This document shows positions 33,992-41,913 of a stretch of 64,000 nt of DNA, in pieces. The stretch comes from DATMER01 sp963741305. Its GTDB lineage: Bacteria > Acidobacteriota > Thermoanaerobaculia > Multivoradales > UBA5704. Within the stretch, counting starts at the first letter, position 1, and every line of letters begins with the position of its first letter. The notes below the pieces were generated by a model. The model ran no database searches and had not been told where the DNA came from. It saw only the letters and a list, made by a program, of their open reading frames with translations. Location of the stretch: positions 3,534,001 to 3,598,000 of the forward strand of contig CAVUHL010000003.1 in the NCBI GenBank assembly GCA_963741305.1, read 5' to 3'. The translations under genes were made by a program, and so were the position numbers.

Positions 33992-36070
33992 ATGACCTCC
34001 CGGCTCCTCCGGCTTGCCCAGGGCAAGGTCCCGCGGATCTCCGAGACCGAGCGACAGGCGCTGGAGGCGGGGACCGTCTGGGTGGACGGCGAGCTGTTCT
34101 CCGGCCGGCCCGATTTCGGGAAGATGCTGCGGGAGCCTTACCCCTCTCTTTCGGAGCGCGAGCAGGCGTTCCTCGACGGCCCGGTCGAAGCGGTCTGCCG
34201 CATGGCCGACCCGGCCAGCGAGCCGTCCCCTGAAGTCTGGCGCTACCTCAAGGAGAAGCGCTTCTTCGGCCTCGCCATCCCTGAAGAGCACGGCGGCCAC
34301 GGCTTCTCCGCCCTCGCCCAGTCGACCATCTTCGGCAAGCTGGCCTCGCGCTCCCTCGGCCTGTCGGCCATCGTCCTGATCCCCAACTCGGTCGGCCCCG
34401 GCGAGCTGCTGCTGGAGTACGGCACGCCCGAGCAGAAGGCTCACTACCTCCCCCGCCTTGCCCGCGGCGAGGAGATCCCCTGCTTCGCGCTTACCGAGCC
34501 CGAGGCCGGATCCGACGCCGCCTCGCTCCGCTCCGAAGGGGTCCTGTTCCGCGGCCGGGAAGGCCGGCTCGCCCTGCGCCTGAATTGGTCGAAGCGGTAC
34601 ATCACGCTCGCTCCGGTCGCCACTCTGCTGGGCCTCGCATTCCGTCTGCGCGACCCCGAGAACCTTTTGGGCAAAGGAGAGGACGTGGGGATCACCGTGG
34701 CCCTCGTGCCCACCCACCTGCCCGGGGTGAGGATCGGCGACCGCCACGACCCTCTCGGAGTCCCCTTCCCCAACGGCCCCACCGAGGGGCACGGCGTGGT
34801 GGTGCCGTTCGAGGCCGTCCTAGGTCCACCCGGGCTCGGCTGGAAGATGCTCATGGAGGCCCTCTCGGCCGGCCGTGCGATCTCGCTGCCCGCCCAGTCG
34901 GTCGGCGGCGCCAAGTACGTGGCCCGGGTGGTGGGCGCGTACAGCATGATCCGGCGGCAGTTCGGGATCGCGATCGGCCGCTTCGAGGGCATCGAGGAGC
35001 CGCTCGCCCGCATCGGCGGGCTGCTCTATCTGATGGAGGCCGCGCGGGTCTTCACCTGCGCCGGGGTGGACGCGGGGCACCGCCCCTCCGTGCTCTCCGC
35101 GGTCTCCAAGTACCAGCAGACCGAGCTGCTGCGCGCCCTCGTCCAGGACGGCATGGATGTCCTGGGCGGCGCCGCGATCTGCCTCGGGCCGCGCAACCTG
35201 ATGGCCCGGGCGCATGCCGGAGCTCCTATCGGGATCACGGTCGAAGGGGCGAACATCCTCACCCGCACCCTGATCCTCTTCGGCCAGGGAGCGATCCGCT
35301 GCCATCCATACGTCCAGAAGGAGATGCGGGCGCTGGAGGCAGGGGACGCCAAGGGGTTCCGCAAGGCGCTCCTCGGCCATGCCGGCTTCATCCTGAAGAA
35401 CCTGGTCCGCTCCACGCTCCGGCTGGGGCGCTCGCCGGTCGCGGGCCCCACGGCTGGCTACTACCGGAAGCTCGCCTGGGCCTCGGCCCGTTTCGCGCTG
35501 CTGACCGACCTCGCGCTGCTGTCGCTCGGCAGCCGTCTCAAGCGGAAGGAAAAGCTCTCCGGCCGCTTCGCGGACGTCCTCTCCTGGATGTACCTGGGCT
35601 TCTGCGCGCTGCGGCGGTTCGAGGCCGAGGGCCGCCGCGAGGAAGACCTGCCGCTCGTCCGCTGGTCGGTCGAGCACGCCCTCTCCCGCATCCAGACCGC
35701 CTTCGAGGGGATCCGGCAGAACTTCGAGGGCCCGCTGAGGATCCTGATCCCCCGCGGCCGGATCGGTGCTCCGCCAAGCGACCGTCTCGGGGCGGAGGTG
35801 GCGAACATCCTCCGCCGCCCGGGAGAGCAGCGCGACCGCCTTACGCAGGGTCTCTTTGTGCCTTCTGGGCCGGACGAGGCGCTCGCCCGCCTGGAACGCG
35901 CTTTCGTCCTGACCTGGGAAGATGCGCCCGAGGCGGCGTCCTCCCGCGCGGACGCCCTCCAGGTGGACAGCTTTCCGCCCGGTACCCGTGGCCCAGTTCG
36001 ATGCCGCGGTCTTCCTGGATTACTCGCGGAAGATGGACCCGATCCGGTGGGCATCATGCCAATAGAGTAG
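33992..36070 (+). CDS. fadE: Acyl-CoA dehydrogenase FadE (possible 3' frameshift)
   Basis: About 692 residues, related to E. coli FadE, which catalyses the first step of beta-oxidation. Conserved blocks: EREQAFLDGPVEAVCRM, YLKEKRFFGLAIPEEHGG, PNSVGPGELLLEYGT, PCFALTEPEAGSDA, WSKRYITLAP, IRRQFGIAIGRFEGIEEPLARI, ITVEGANILTRTLI and FGQGAIRCHPYV. The FadE C-terminal domain follows. The frame of high third-position GC switches at about 35981 to a frame ending at 36065 (VAQFDAAVFLDYSRKMDPIR), so one extra base is likely near the CCCGG there. The ATG at 33992 lacks a ribosome site; TAATCT is 7 nt upstream. Confidence 0.9.
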   Translation: MTSRLLRLAQGKVPRISETERQALEAGTVWVDGELFSGRPDFGKMLREPYPSLSEREQAFLDGPVEAVCRMADPASEPSPEVWRYLKEKRFFGLAIPEEHGGHGFSALAQSTIFGKLASRSLGLSAIVLIPNSVGPGELLLEYGTPEQKAHYLPRLARGEEIPCFALTEPEAGSDAASLRSEGVLFRGREGRLALRLNWSKRYITLAPVATLLGLAFRLRDPENLLGKGEDVGITVALVPTHLPGVRIGDRHDPLGVPFPNGPTEGHGVVVPFEAVLGPPGLGWKMLMEALSAGRAISLPAQSVGGAKYVARVVGAYSMIRRQFGIAIGRFEGIEEPLARIGGLLYLMEAARVFTCAGVDAGHRPSVLSAVSKYQQTELLRALVQDGMDVLGGAAICLGPRNLMARAHAGAPIGITVEGANILTRTLILFGQGAIRCHPYVQKEMRALEAGDAKGFRKALLGHAGFILKNLVRSTLRLGRSPVAGPTAGYYRKLAWASARFALLTDLALLSLGSRLKRKEKLSGRFADVLSWMYLGFCALRRFEAEGRREEDLPLVRWSVEHALSRIQTAFEGIRQNFEGPLRILIPRGRIGAPPSDRLGAEVANILRRPGEQRDRLTQGLFVPSGPDEALARLERAFVLTWEDAPEAASSRADALQVDSFPPGTRGPVRCRGLPGLLAEDGPDPVGIMPIE

Positions 36071-36123
36071 GGGCACCCCTTGTGGGTGCCCTTCCGGAGG
36101 GCGGCCACAAGGGCCGCCCCTAC
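36068..36123. repeat. Double hairpin repeat element after fadE
   Basis: GGGCACCC/GGGTGCCC (36071-36091) and GGGCGGCC/GGCCGCCC (36099-36119) form two hairpins, and the ends TAGGGGC and GCCCCTA also pair. This is a common small metagenomic repeat type. It separates fadE from the DUF2891 gene and could act as a terminator. Confidence 0.7.
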
Positions 36124-36169
36124 ATGTCCCCCAGGCCCCGCCGCTCTCTCCCTGCTACCATTCCCGGCC

Positions 36170-37297
36170 ATGATCCTCCAAGCCGTCCTCCTCCTCTTTG
36201 CGCCTTCTCCAGATTTTGACGCTGCTGCAGCCGAGCGCCTGGCCAACCTGGCCCTCTCCTGCGTCCATCGCGAGTACCCGAACAAGATCGCCCACGTCAT
36301 GAACGGTGACCCCGACGTCAAGCCTCCCCGGGAGCTGACCCCATCCTTCTATGGCTGCTATGACTGGCATTCGGCCGTGCACGGCCACTGGCTGCTGGCG
36401 CGGCTGGCCCGCCGCTTCCCCGATGCACCCCTGGCGGCAAAGGCCCGGGCGGCGCTGGACAAGAGCCTGACGCCGCAGAACCTCGCGGCCGAGGTGACCT
36501 ACCTGGAAGCCCCGGGCCGCACTACCTTCGAGCGGCCCTATGGCCTGGCCTGGCTCCTCCAGCTCGCGGCCGAGCTTCGGGAGTGGGAAGACCCGCAGGC
36601 GCAGCGCTGGGTCAAGGCCCTGGAGCCGCTCGAGCGGGCCGCGGCGCAGCGCATCCGCACCTGGGCGCCGAAGCTCTCCTTCCCCATCCGCACGGGCGAG
36701 CACAACCAGACCGCCTTCGGCTTCGGGCTGATCCTGGACTGGGCACGGGGCGCGGGGGATCAGGAGACCGCCGCCCTGATCGAGTCGCGGGTGCGCGACC
36801 TCTACCTCAAGGACCGCGCCTGCCCGCTGGCGTACGAGCCCTCCGGCGAGGACTTCCTCTCCCCCTGCCTTGGCGAAGCGGACCTCGCCCGCCGGGTGCT
36901 CGCGCCCGAAGCTTTCGCCGGATGGCTGAGCGCCTTCCTGCCGCAGATCCCGAAGGACGGCCGGGGAGACTGGCTCGCGCCCGGAGTCGTCACCGATCCC
37001 ACGGACGGCAAGCTCGCCCACCTGGACGGCCTGAACCTCTCGCGTGCCTGGATGCTCGAAGGAATGGCCGCGGCCCTGCCGCCGAGCGACTCCCGGGTTC
37101 CCGCGCTGGGCGCCGCCGCGGCCGCGCACCGGGAGTCGGGCTTACGCGCGGTGACCGGCGAGCATTACGAAGGCGGGCACTGGCTGGGGAGCTTCGCGAC
37201 CTACCTGGTCACGGAAAGAGGGCTGCCTAACTCACGCCCAGGATCCACCCCTCCAGCCGCGCCCGCTCCTGCTCCTGCTCCGAAAGCGGCGGAGTGA
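36170..37297 (+). CDS. DUF2891 family protein
   Basis: 375 residues. Conserved DUF2891 features: LANLALSCVHREYPNKIAHVMN, TPSFYGCYDWHSAVHGHWLL, RPYGLAWLLQLA, GEHNQTAFGFGL, YEPSGEDFLSPCL and YEGGHWLGSFATYL. The family is a predicted alpha-barrel hydrolase of unknown substrate. The last 25 residues (after LVTERGL) are translated from the opposite-strand gene and are Ala/Pro-rich, so the native stop has probably been lost. TACCAT lies 8 nt before the ATG. Confidence 0.85.
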   Translation: MILQAVLLLFAPSPDFDAAAAERLANLALSCVHREYPNKIAHVMNGDPDVKPPRELTPSFYGCYDWHSAVHGHWLLARLARRFPDAPLAAKARAALDKSLTPQNLAAEVTYLEAPGRTTFERPYGLAWLLQLAAELREWEDPQAQRWVKALEPLERAAAQRIRTWAPKLSFPIRTGEHNQTAFGFGLILDWARGAGDQETAALIESRVRDLYLKDRACPLAYEPSGEDFLSPCLGEADLARRVLAPEAFAGWLSAFLPQIPKDGRGDWLAPGVVTDPTDGKLAHLDGLNLSRAWMLEGMAAALPPSDSRVPALGAAAAAHRESGLRAVTGEHYEGGHWLGSFATYLVTERGLPNSRPGSTPPAAPAPAPAPKAAE

Positions 37298-37985
37298 AGT
37301 AGGGGCGCAGCAGGCCGAGCTGGTCGCGCTCCTGGAGCCAGGCGCAGATGGCATAGGCGTCCAGCTCCATCTTGCTCAGCCCCTCCTTGGGGTAGCGGTG
37401 GCGCAGCCTCGCCGGGCGCACCTCGGCCACGACCGACCTCCCGGCCGGCACTTCGAAGCCGTCGAACGGCCAGAAGTGAGCGCTGTCGCCGACGCGGCGC
37501 AGGTAGTCGATCCACGGCAGGCCCGCGTGCGTGGCCTTGGCCGGGCTGTCCTGGATGTCGAACTGGAAGACGCTGCGGGGAAAGGCGGTCCAGCGGCCGG
37601 TGAGGCGGTGCTCGTCCGGATCGCCGGTGCGGGGGTTGCCCGGCAGGAGCTCGCGGACGGAGAACTTGTCCGTGGGCCAGTGCCCCTCGAAATCGGTGAG
37701 GAACTGGTCCCAGGAATCGAGCTGGTGCCGGTCCATGTAGCTCTGCGGAAACGAGAAGGCGTGGTCGAGCCCGACGATGGCGGGGGCGTCTTCCTCGGTG
37801 AGGCGGGCGAGCAGCCACTCGGCCAGCTCGCGCCGGCTCCAGCGGCCGTCCCCGGCAGCCGGGTTCTGTTCCAGGTACGGCTCGTGGTCCTCCCGCGCCG
37901 AGTAGACGCGGATCTCCCGGATCCTCTCCCCCGGCTCCTTGCGGCCCGAGTAACGAATCCCTATGTAGTGATGAAAGTCAGGCAT
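37227..37985 (-). CDS. Protein of unknown function
   Basis: 252 residues, soluble. YIGIRYSGRK at the start and PAIVGLDHAFSFPQSYM around residue 70 recall an RNase H-like/DUF429-type nuclease core (conserved Asp after a hydrophobic strand), but I cannot confirm it. The ribosome site GGAGGGAG lies inside the 3' arm of a perfect 12-bp hairpin (37988-38019), 6 nt before the ATG. It follows the PilZ gene at 38 nt and overlaps the DUF2891 gene end to end. Confidence 0.65.
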   Translation of the reverse strand: MPDFHHYIGIRYSGRKEPGERIREIRVYSAREDHEPYLEQNPAAGDGRWSRRELAEWLLARLTEEDAPAIVGLDHAFSFPQSYMDRHQLDSWDQFLTDFEGHWPTDKFSVRELLPGNPRTGDPDEHRLTGRWTAFPRSVFQFDIQDSPAKATHAGLPWIDYLRRVGDSAHFWPFDGFEVPAGRSVVAEVRPARLRHRYPKEGLSKMELDAYAICAWLQERDQLGLLRPYFTPPLSEQEQERARLEGWILGVS

Positions 37986-37987
37986 TG

Positions 37988-38019
37988 AGATCTCCCTCCC
38001 CGTTGCAGGAGGGAGATCT
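37988..38019 (-). promoter_or_regulatory. 12-bp hairpin covering a ribosome binding site
   Basis: AGATCTCCCTCC (plus strand 37988-37999) pairs perfectly with GGAGGGAGATCT (38008-38019) around 8 nt. On the minus strand the 3' arm contains the GGAGGGAG site of the downstream gene. It starts 4 nt after the PilZ stop. There is no U tract after it in the minus direction, so control of translation is as likely as termination. Confidence 0.65.
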
Positions 38020-38023
38020 TATC

Positions 38024-38365
38024 TTACGCAGCCGCGCCGGAGGCTGCGACCAGGGCCTGGATGGCAGCGCGGTCGGACGGGCCGATGCGCAGGAACTCGA
38101 CCCCCACGTGGTGCTCGCGTCCCTCGCGGGACTCCCAGGCCACGCGGCCGTCCGCCCGCAGCTCGCGGTTGCCCAGGGTGATGCGCAGCTCCATGAGAGA
38201 CAGATAGCCGATCGTGTCGTCGGAAACGAGCATGCAGCCGCCCGCACCGAGCACCTTGACCCAGGCGATCTTCTCCTTCTTGCGGTCGCCGAGGATCCTG
38301 ACGTACGCGATGCTGTCAGCAGCGATACGTGGATATCGGCGAGTGGGATGGGCGGGGCGCTGCAT
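38024..38365 (-). CDS. PilZ-domain protein
   Basis: 113 residues. RRYPRIAADSIAYV corresponds to the RxxxR region (here RRYPRI) and LGAGGCMLVSDD to the D/NxSxxG-type loop, though the latter is altered (GAGGCML). DGRVAWESREGREHHVGVEFL closes the barrel as in PilZ proteins. PilZ domains bind cyclic di-GMP; with the altered second motif binding is uncertain. GGAGGAGGCGACACC precedes the start. Confidence 0.8.
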   Translation of the reverse strand: MQRPAHPTRRYPRIAADSIAYVRILGDRKKEKIAWVKVLGAGGCMLVSDDTIGYLSLMELRITLGNRELRADGRVAWESREGREHHVGVEFLRIGPSDRAAIQALVAASGAAA

Positions 38366-38466
38366 GGTGTCGCCTCCTCCGGGTGTTGCTGCTTGCCGGA
38401 AGTTTGTCTTATTACTTTACGCAGATAGCCTGAGGAGATCAAGGGTGCTGCCCGGTGAGGCAGCAA

Positions 38467-38495
38467 TTGACAGGAACAGGGGATCTAGTTACCCT
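38467..38495 (+). promoter_or_regulatory. Promoter of the third toxin-antitoxin operon
   Basis: TTGACA (38467-38472), 17-nt spacer, TACCCT (38490-38495), then 6 nt to the ATG. A hairpin TGCTGCC/GGCAGCA lies just upstream (38446-38465). The spacing predicts a transcript starting at or next to the ATG. Confidence 0.65.
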
Positions 38496-38501
38496 TACGG
38501 C

Positions 38502-38699
38502 ATGGGGAACAGGGTCAAGATCGCGCATGACAGCGACGGCGCTGCCGAACCCAGGAGGAAGCCGGCCGAGCCGTCCACCGGAGAGCCTCCCCGGAAGCGC
38601 TTCGTAGTCGAGGCCCGCCCACTTGGACTGCGGCACGACCTGAACTTCGACAAAATCGAGGAGCTCCTCGATGAGATCGAAGGCCCCTCGCGCCGGTGA
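38502..38699 (+). CDS. VapB-like antitoxin
   Basis: 65 residues. HDSDGAAEPRRKPAEP is followed by KRFVVEARPLGLRHDLNFDKIEELLDEIEG, a C-terminal toxin-binding helix typical of antitoxins that accompany this PIN type. There is no usable ribosome site; the promoter ends 6 nt before the ATG. Its TGA overlaps the GTG of the toxin gene. Confidence 0.85.
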   Translation: MGNRVKIAHDSDGAAEPRRKPAEPSTGEPPRKRFVVEARPLGLRHDLNFDKIEELLDEIEGPSRR

Positions 38700-39136
38700 T
38701 CCTGCTCGACGCAAACCTCCTCATCTACGCCTACGACGAGCTGAGCCCATTTCCCAGGCCTTCAAGGGCTTGGCTTGAAGACGCGTTCTCAGGCGAGGAC
38801 CAGGTGGGACTTCCCTGGATCGTCCTACTGGCTTTCCTGCGCATCACCACTCATGCGAAGCTCACCAGGAATCCCCTCTCGCCCGAGGAGGCCCTGCGGC
38901 TGATGAGGCACTGGCTTTCGCTCGAGGATGTAAGGTTGCTCAATCCGGGCCCCCTTCACCTGAGCATCCTTGACCGTCTCGTCTCCGAGTCTGGAGCGCG
39001 CGGCCCTCGGGTCATGGATGCCCATCTCGCGGCACTCGCTATCGAGCATCGGGCAACACTTTGCACCACGGACGGGGATTTCAGACGATTTCCAGGACTC
39101 CGCGTCCACTTCCCACTTGGTGGCGCCAGGGGTTAG
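38696..39136 (+). CDS. PIN-domain toxin (VapC family)
   Basis: 146 residues. MILLDANLLIYAYDE carries the first PIN Asp, LPWIVLLAFLRI the second motif region, RGPRVMDAHLAALAIEH the Asp of the third and TTDGDFRRFPGL the fourth. VapC ribonuclease with its antitoxin directly upstream (GTGA overlap). It reads into the region before hemY. Confidence 0.93.
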   Translation: MILLDANLLIYAYDELSPFPRPSRAWLEDAFSGEDQVGLPWIVLLAFLRITTHAKLTRNPLSPEEALRLMRHWLSLEDVRLLNPGPLHLSILDRLVSESGARGPRVMDAHLAALAIEHRATLCTTDGDFRRFPGLRVHFPLGGARG

Positions 39137-39167
39137 CGGCAAACTCCGGCGCTAGAATCACCCGGCA

Positions 39168-40469
39168 ATGCTCGATACCTTAGTGATCGGCGCCGGTATT
39201 TCGGGCCTCACCACCGCCTTCCATCTGGCCCGGGGCGGGCAGCGGGTCGCGGTGCTCGAAGCCTCGCCCCGGGTGGGTGGCTCCCTGGAGACGAGGACGG
39301 ACGGCCCCTGGCGTTTCGAGCTGGGGCCGAACACGGTCCTGGAGAGCCACGAATCCGTCAGCCGGCTGATCCGCGAGGCGGGGTTGGAATCCGAGAAGAT
39401 CACGGCGTCGCCCTCGGCCAGGCGCCGCTATCTCTGGAAAGGCGGCCAGCTCCATCCTCTCCCTTCGGGACCGCTCGGCTTCCTCCGCACTCCCCTCTTC
39501 CCCGCCTCAGCCAAGCTCCGTCTGCTCCGCGAGCCATGGATCTCCAAGGGAAACTCGGAGGAGAGCATCGCCGCCTTCGTGCGCCGGCGGCTCGGCCAGG
39601 ATTTTCTCGATTACGCCGTGGGACCGTTCGTCTCGGGCGTCTACGCGGGCGATCCCGAGCGGCTCTCGGTGCAGCACGCGGTACCCAGGATCGCGGAGCT
39701 GGAGCGGGAGCACGGCAGCCTGATCCGCGGCGCGTTTGCCAACAAGGGTGCTGGACCGCGAGGCGCCATGTTCTCCTTCCGCGAGGGCATGGAGCAGCTT
39801 CCCCGCGAGCTGGCACGCCAGATCGGGGACGTGCGCACCGGCGTCGCCTGCCGGCGGATCGTCCGCTCGGGCGAGGGCTTCCGCGCTGAAACCGATTCAG
39901 GTCCGGTCGAGGCGAGCCGGATCGTGCTCGCCGTGCCTGCGGATGTCGCGGCCCGGTTGTTGGAAAGAGAGGGTCTCGCGGAGATCCCCTATGCGCCGGT
40001 GTCGCTGGTGTCGACCGGCTGGCGCCGCGAGGACGTCGCCCATCCCCTGGATGGCTTCGGGTTCCTGGCGCCGCGCAAGGAGGGGCTGCGGGTGCTCGGC
40101 GTGCTTTTCCCGTCCGAGATCTTCCCAGGGCGGGCACCCGCGGGCCACGTCGTCCTGACCGCCTTCGCCGGCGGCCGGACCGATCCCGAGGTGGCGACGT
40201 GGGACGATGACCGATTGATGTCCGAGGTGCTGGGAGAGCTACGGAAGACGGTGGGGGTCCAAGGCGAGCCGGTGGTCTCGACGATCAGGCGATGGCCGCG
40301 GGCGATCCCCCAATACGAGCTGGGCCACGGCCGTTTCCTCGACATGGCCCGGGAGGCCGAGGCGGTCCTGCCCGGTCTGCGGATCGGCGGCAACTTCCTC
40401 CGCGGGGTCTCGGTCCCGGATTGCATCCGGAACGCGACCGCCCTGGCGGAGGAGCTGCTTCAGCGCTGA
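39168..40469 (+). CDS. hemY: Protoporphyrinogen oxidase (HemY type)
   Basis: 433 residues. It oxidises protoporphyrinogen IX to protoporphyrin IX in heme synthesis. TLVIGAGISGLTTAFHLARGG is the FAD-binding motif, and GPNTVLES, FVSGVYAGDPERLSVQHAVPRI, PQYELGHGRFL and LRIGGNFLRGVSVPDCIRNA are HemY signatures (the GNxxxGVxxxDC block contacts FAD). TAGAAT lies 9 nt before the ATG. Other hem genes are not nearby. Its end overlaps the convergent membrane protein gene by 10 nt. Confidence 0.93.
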   Translation: MLDTLVIGAGISGLTTAFHLARGGQRVAVLEASPRVGGSLETRTDGPWRFELGPNTVLESHESVSRLIREAGLESEKITASPSARRRYLWKGGQLHPLPSGPLGFLRTPLFPASAKLRLLREPWISKGNSEESIAAFVRRRLGQDFLDYAVGPFVSGVYAGDPERLSVQHAVPRIAELEREHGSLIRGAFANKGAGPRGAMFSFREGMEQLPRELARQIGDVRTGVACRRIVRSGEGFRAETDSGPVEASRIVLAVPADVAARLLEREGLAEIPYAPVSLVSTGWRREDVAHPLDGFGFLAPRKEGLRVLGVLFPSEIFPGRAPAGHVVLTAFAGGRTDPEVATWDDDRLMSEVLGELRKTVGVQGEPVVSTIRRWPRAIPQYELGHGRFLDMAREAEAVLPGLRIGGNFLRGVSVPDCIRNATALAEELLQR

Positions 40470-41125
40470 GCGGCCTTCTTCTCTTGCACGGCGTCGTGGT
40501 CCAGCACGTCACCGAAGTGCTCCAGGAAAAACATCTTGCCCTGCTGGAAAAGCGGCTGGTCCGCGCCGCGCCAGAGCACCGGCCGCACGAAAGTTGCGAC
40601 CTGGAGCGAGACGAAGCCGAAGAGGAAGAGCCAGAGGACCATCCCTCCCCCCGCGCCGCTCTCCCGGAGCGCCCGGCCGAGGAACCTCCAGCCAAAGGTC
40701 AGCGAGATCCCCCACATCAGCACGTGCACCCAGACCGCTGAAGACAGGTACCTGCTGCTCACCGAGAACAGCCAGGCGATCGGCAGCAGCGCAGCCAGGA
40801 GTAGGCCCAGGGTGGCGGCGAATCCGGAGACCGTGGCGACGAGTTGGCGCTTCGACCAGCGCGCGCCGGATAGGGCGCTGAACACGTAGAGGCTCGGCAG
40901 GCAGAGCGCCAGGGCCAATCCCACGATGATCGGAGCCTTGAATGCCGAGACCAGGATCTGGGTGCCTCCTTGGAACAGGCCGGCCACCGCGCCGTAGAGC
41001 AGGAAGCCCACGAGCGCACCGCCCAGGAGCCAACCGGGCGCGGACGATCCCTCCGCGATGGACTGCGGCTCCGTCAGGAGCCGGTCGAACGAGCGGAGGC
41101 CACCTCCTCCTTCTTGGGTTTCCAT
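40460..41125 (-). CDS. Integral membrane protein, Yip1-like (second of a related pair)
   Basis: 221 residues from ATG 41125, which has GGAGGAG upstream. Five hydrophobic segments follow an N-terminal LRSFDRLLTEP. The second and third segments (ILVSAFKAPIIVGLALALCLPSLYVFSALSG) align with a matching stretch of the upstream protein, so the two are paralogues. The topology suggests a Yip1/DUF1282-like protein; function unknown. Confidence 0.7.
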   Translation of the reverse strand: METQEGGGGLRSFDRLLTEPQSIAEGSSAPGWLLGGALVGFLLYGAVAGLFQGGTQILVSAFKAPIIVGLALALCLPSLYVFSALSGARWSKRQLVATVSGFAATLGLLLAALLPIAWLFSVSSRYLSSAVWVHVLMWGISLTFGWRFLGRALRESGAGGGMVLWLFLFGFVSLQVATFVRPVLWRGADQPLFQQGKMFFLEHFGDVLDHDAVQEKKAAQR

Positions 41126-41843
41126 GCTTTCTCCTCCCAATCTTCTCTTGCCTTTGGGGACCGCCGAACAGGTGCGGCAGGATATCGGTGAAGACGAACT
41201 CGTAAACGTTGCCGTGGAGAGCGTCCGGGCGCAGGAACACGACCGGCTTGTAAACACTGCCGACGAACGGGCGCAGAGCCCAGGCGACCTCTCCACCCAC
41301 CAGGGCGAAGGCCGCGATCCAGATGAAGAAGACGGCCCGGGCAGGCCGTCCGAACGAGCGCATCCCCCGCCAGAGCACGGCCATGCCGGCAAGGCCGCTG
41401 CCGCCCACGAACGCCGTGTGCAGCAGGTAGAGCAGGTTGTGCGCGGTGCGCGCCTCCTCCGTGGGAGGGGGCGCACTGAGCGTGTAGAGGAGGGCGACCG
41501 GCGCGAGCGCCGCCAGGAGAAGGCTGCCGGCCGCCAGGGCCAGGAAGGTCAGCACGGCCACCTGCCCCACCTTCAGAGGAAGGCCCAGCAGGGCGGCGCC
41601 GGCCCAACTGAATGGCACGGTGAGCACAGAGGTCAGGAGCAGGACGAGAGGGAGCTTGAGGGCAACATAGAAGGCGAGCCTCGGTCCGTGCCACACCCCA
41701 AGGACCGCGCCGTAGGCCGCGGCAGAAAGGATCATCAGGAGGCTCAAGGCGAACCAGCCGCGGAAGAGGGCGCGGCCGGCGGTCACCTCGTCGAGGAGGT
41801 CGCCCGCTCCATGCAACAGGTCTTTCGCGGCATTACCTATCAT
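41074..41843 (-). CDS. Integral membrane protein, Yip1-like (first of a related pair, probable frameshift)
   Basis: About 256 residues. Hydrophobic segments alternate with loops from ALFRGWFALSLLMILSAAAYG to KPVVFLRPDALHGNVYEFVFTDILPHLFGG. After that (about 41155) the frame reads into a shadow of the next gene, down to 40509. Adding one C to a CCCC run puts translation into a frame giving PKAREDWEEKAWKPKKEEV and a stop at 41074, a plausible charged tail, so I end it there. It precedes the related gene 40460-41125. Confidence 0.6.
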
Positions 41844-41913
41844 GTGGTTCCTTGGAGGTATACGGACCCGCGCTGGAGAGCGTCGCCCTTCGTGTAGAAT
41901 CCCGCCCGCTCTT

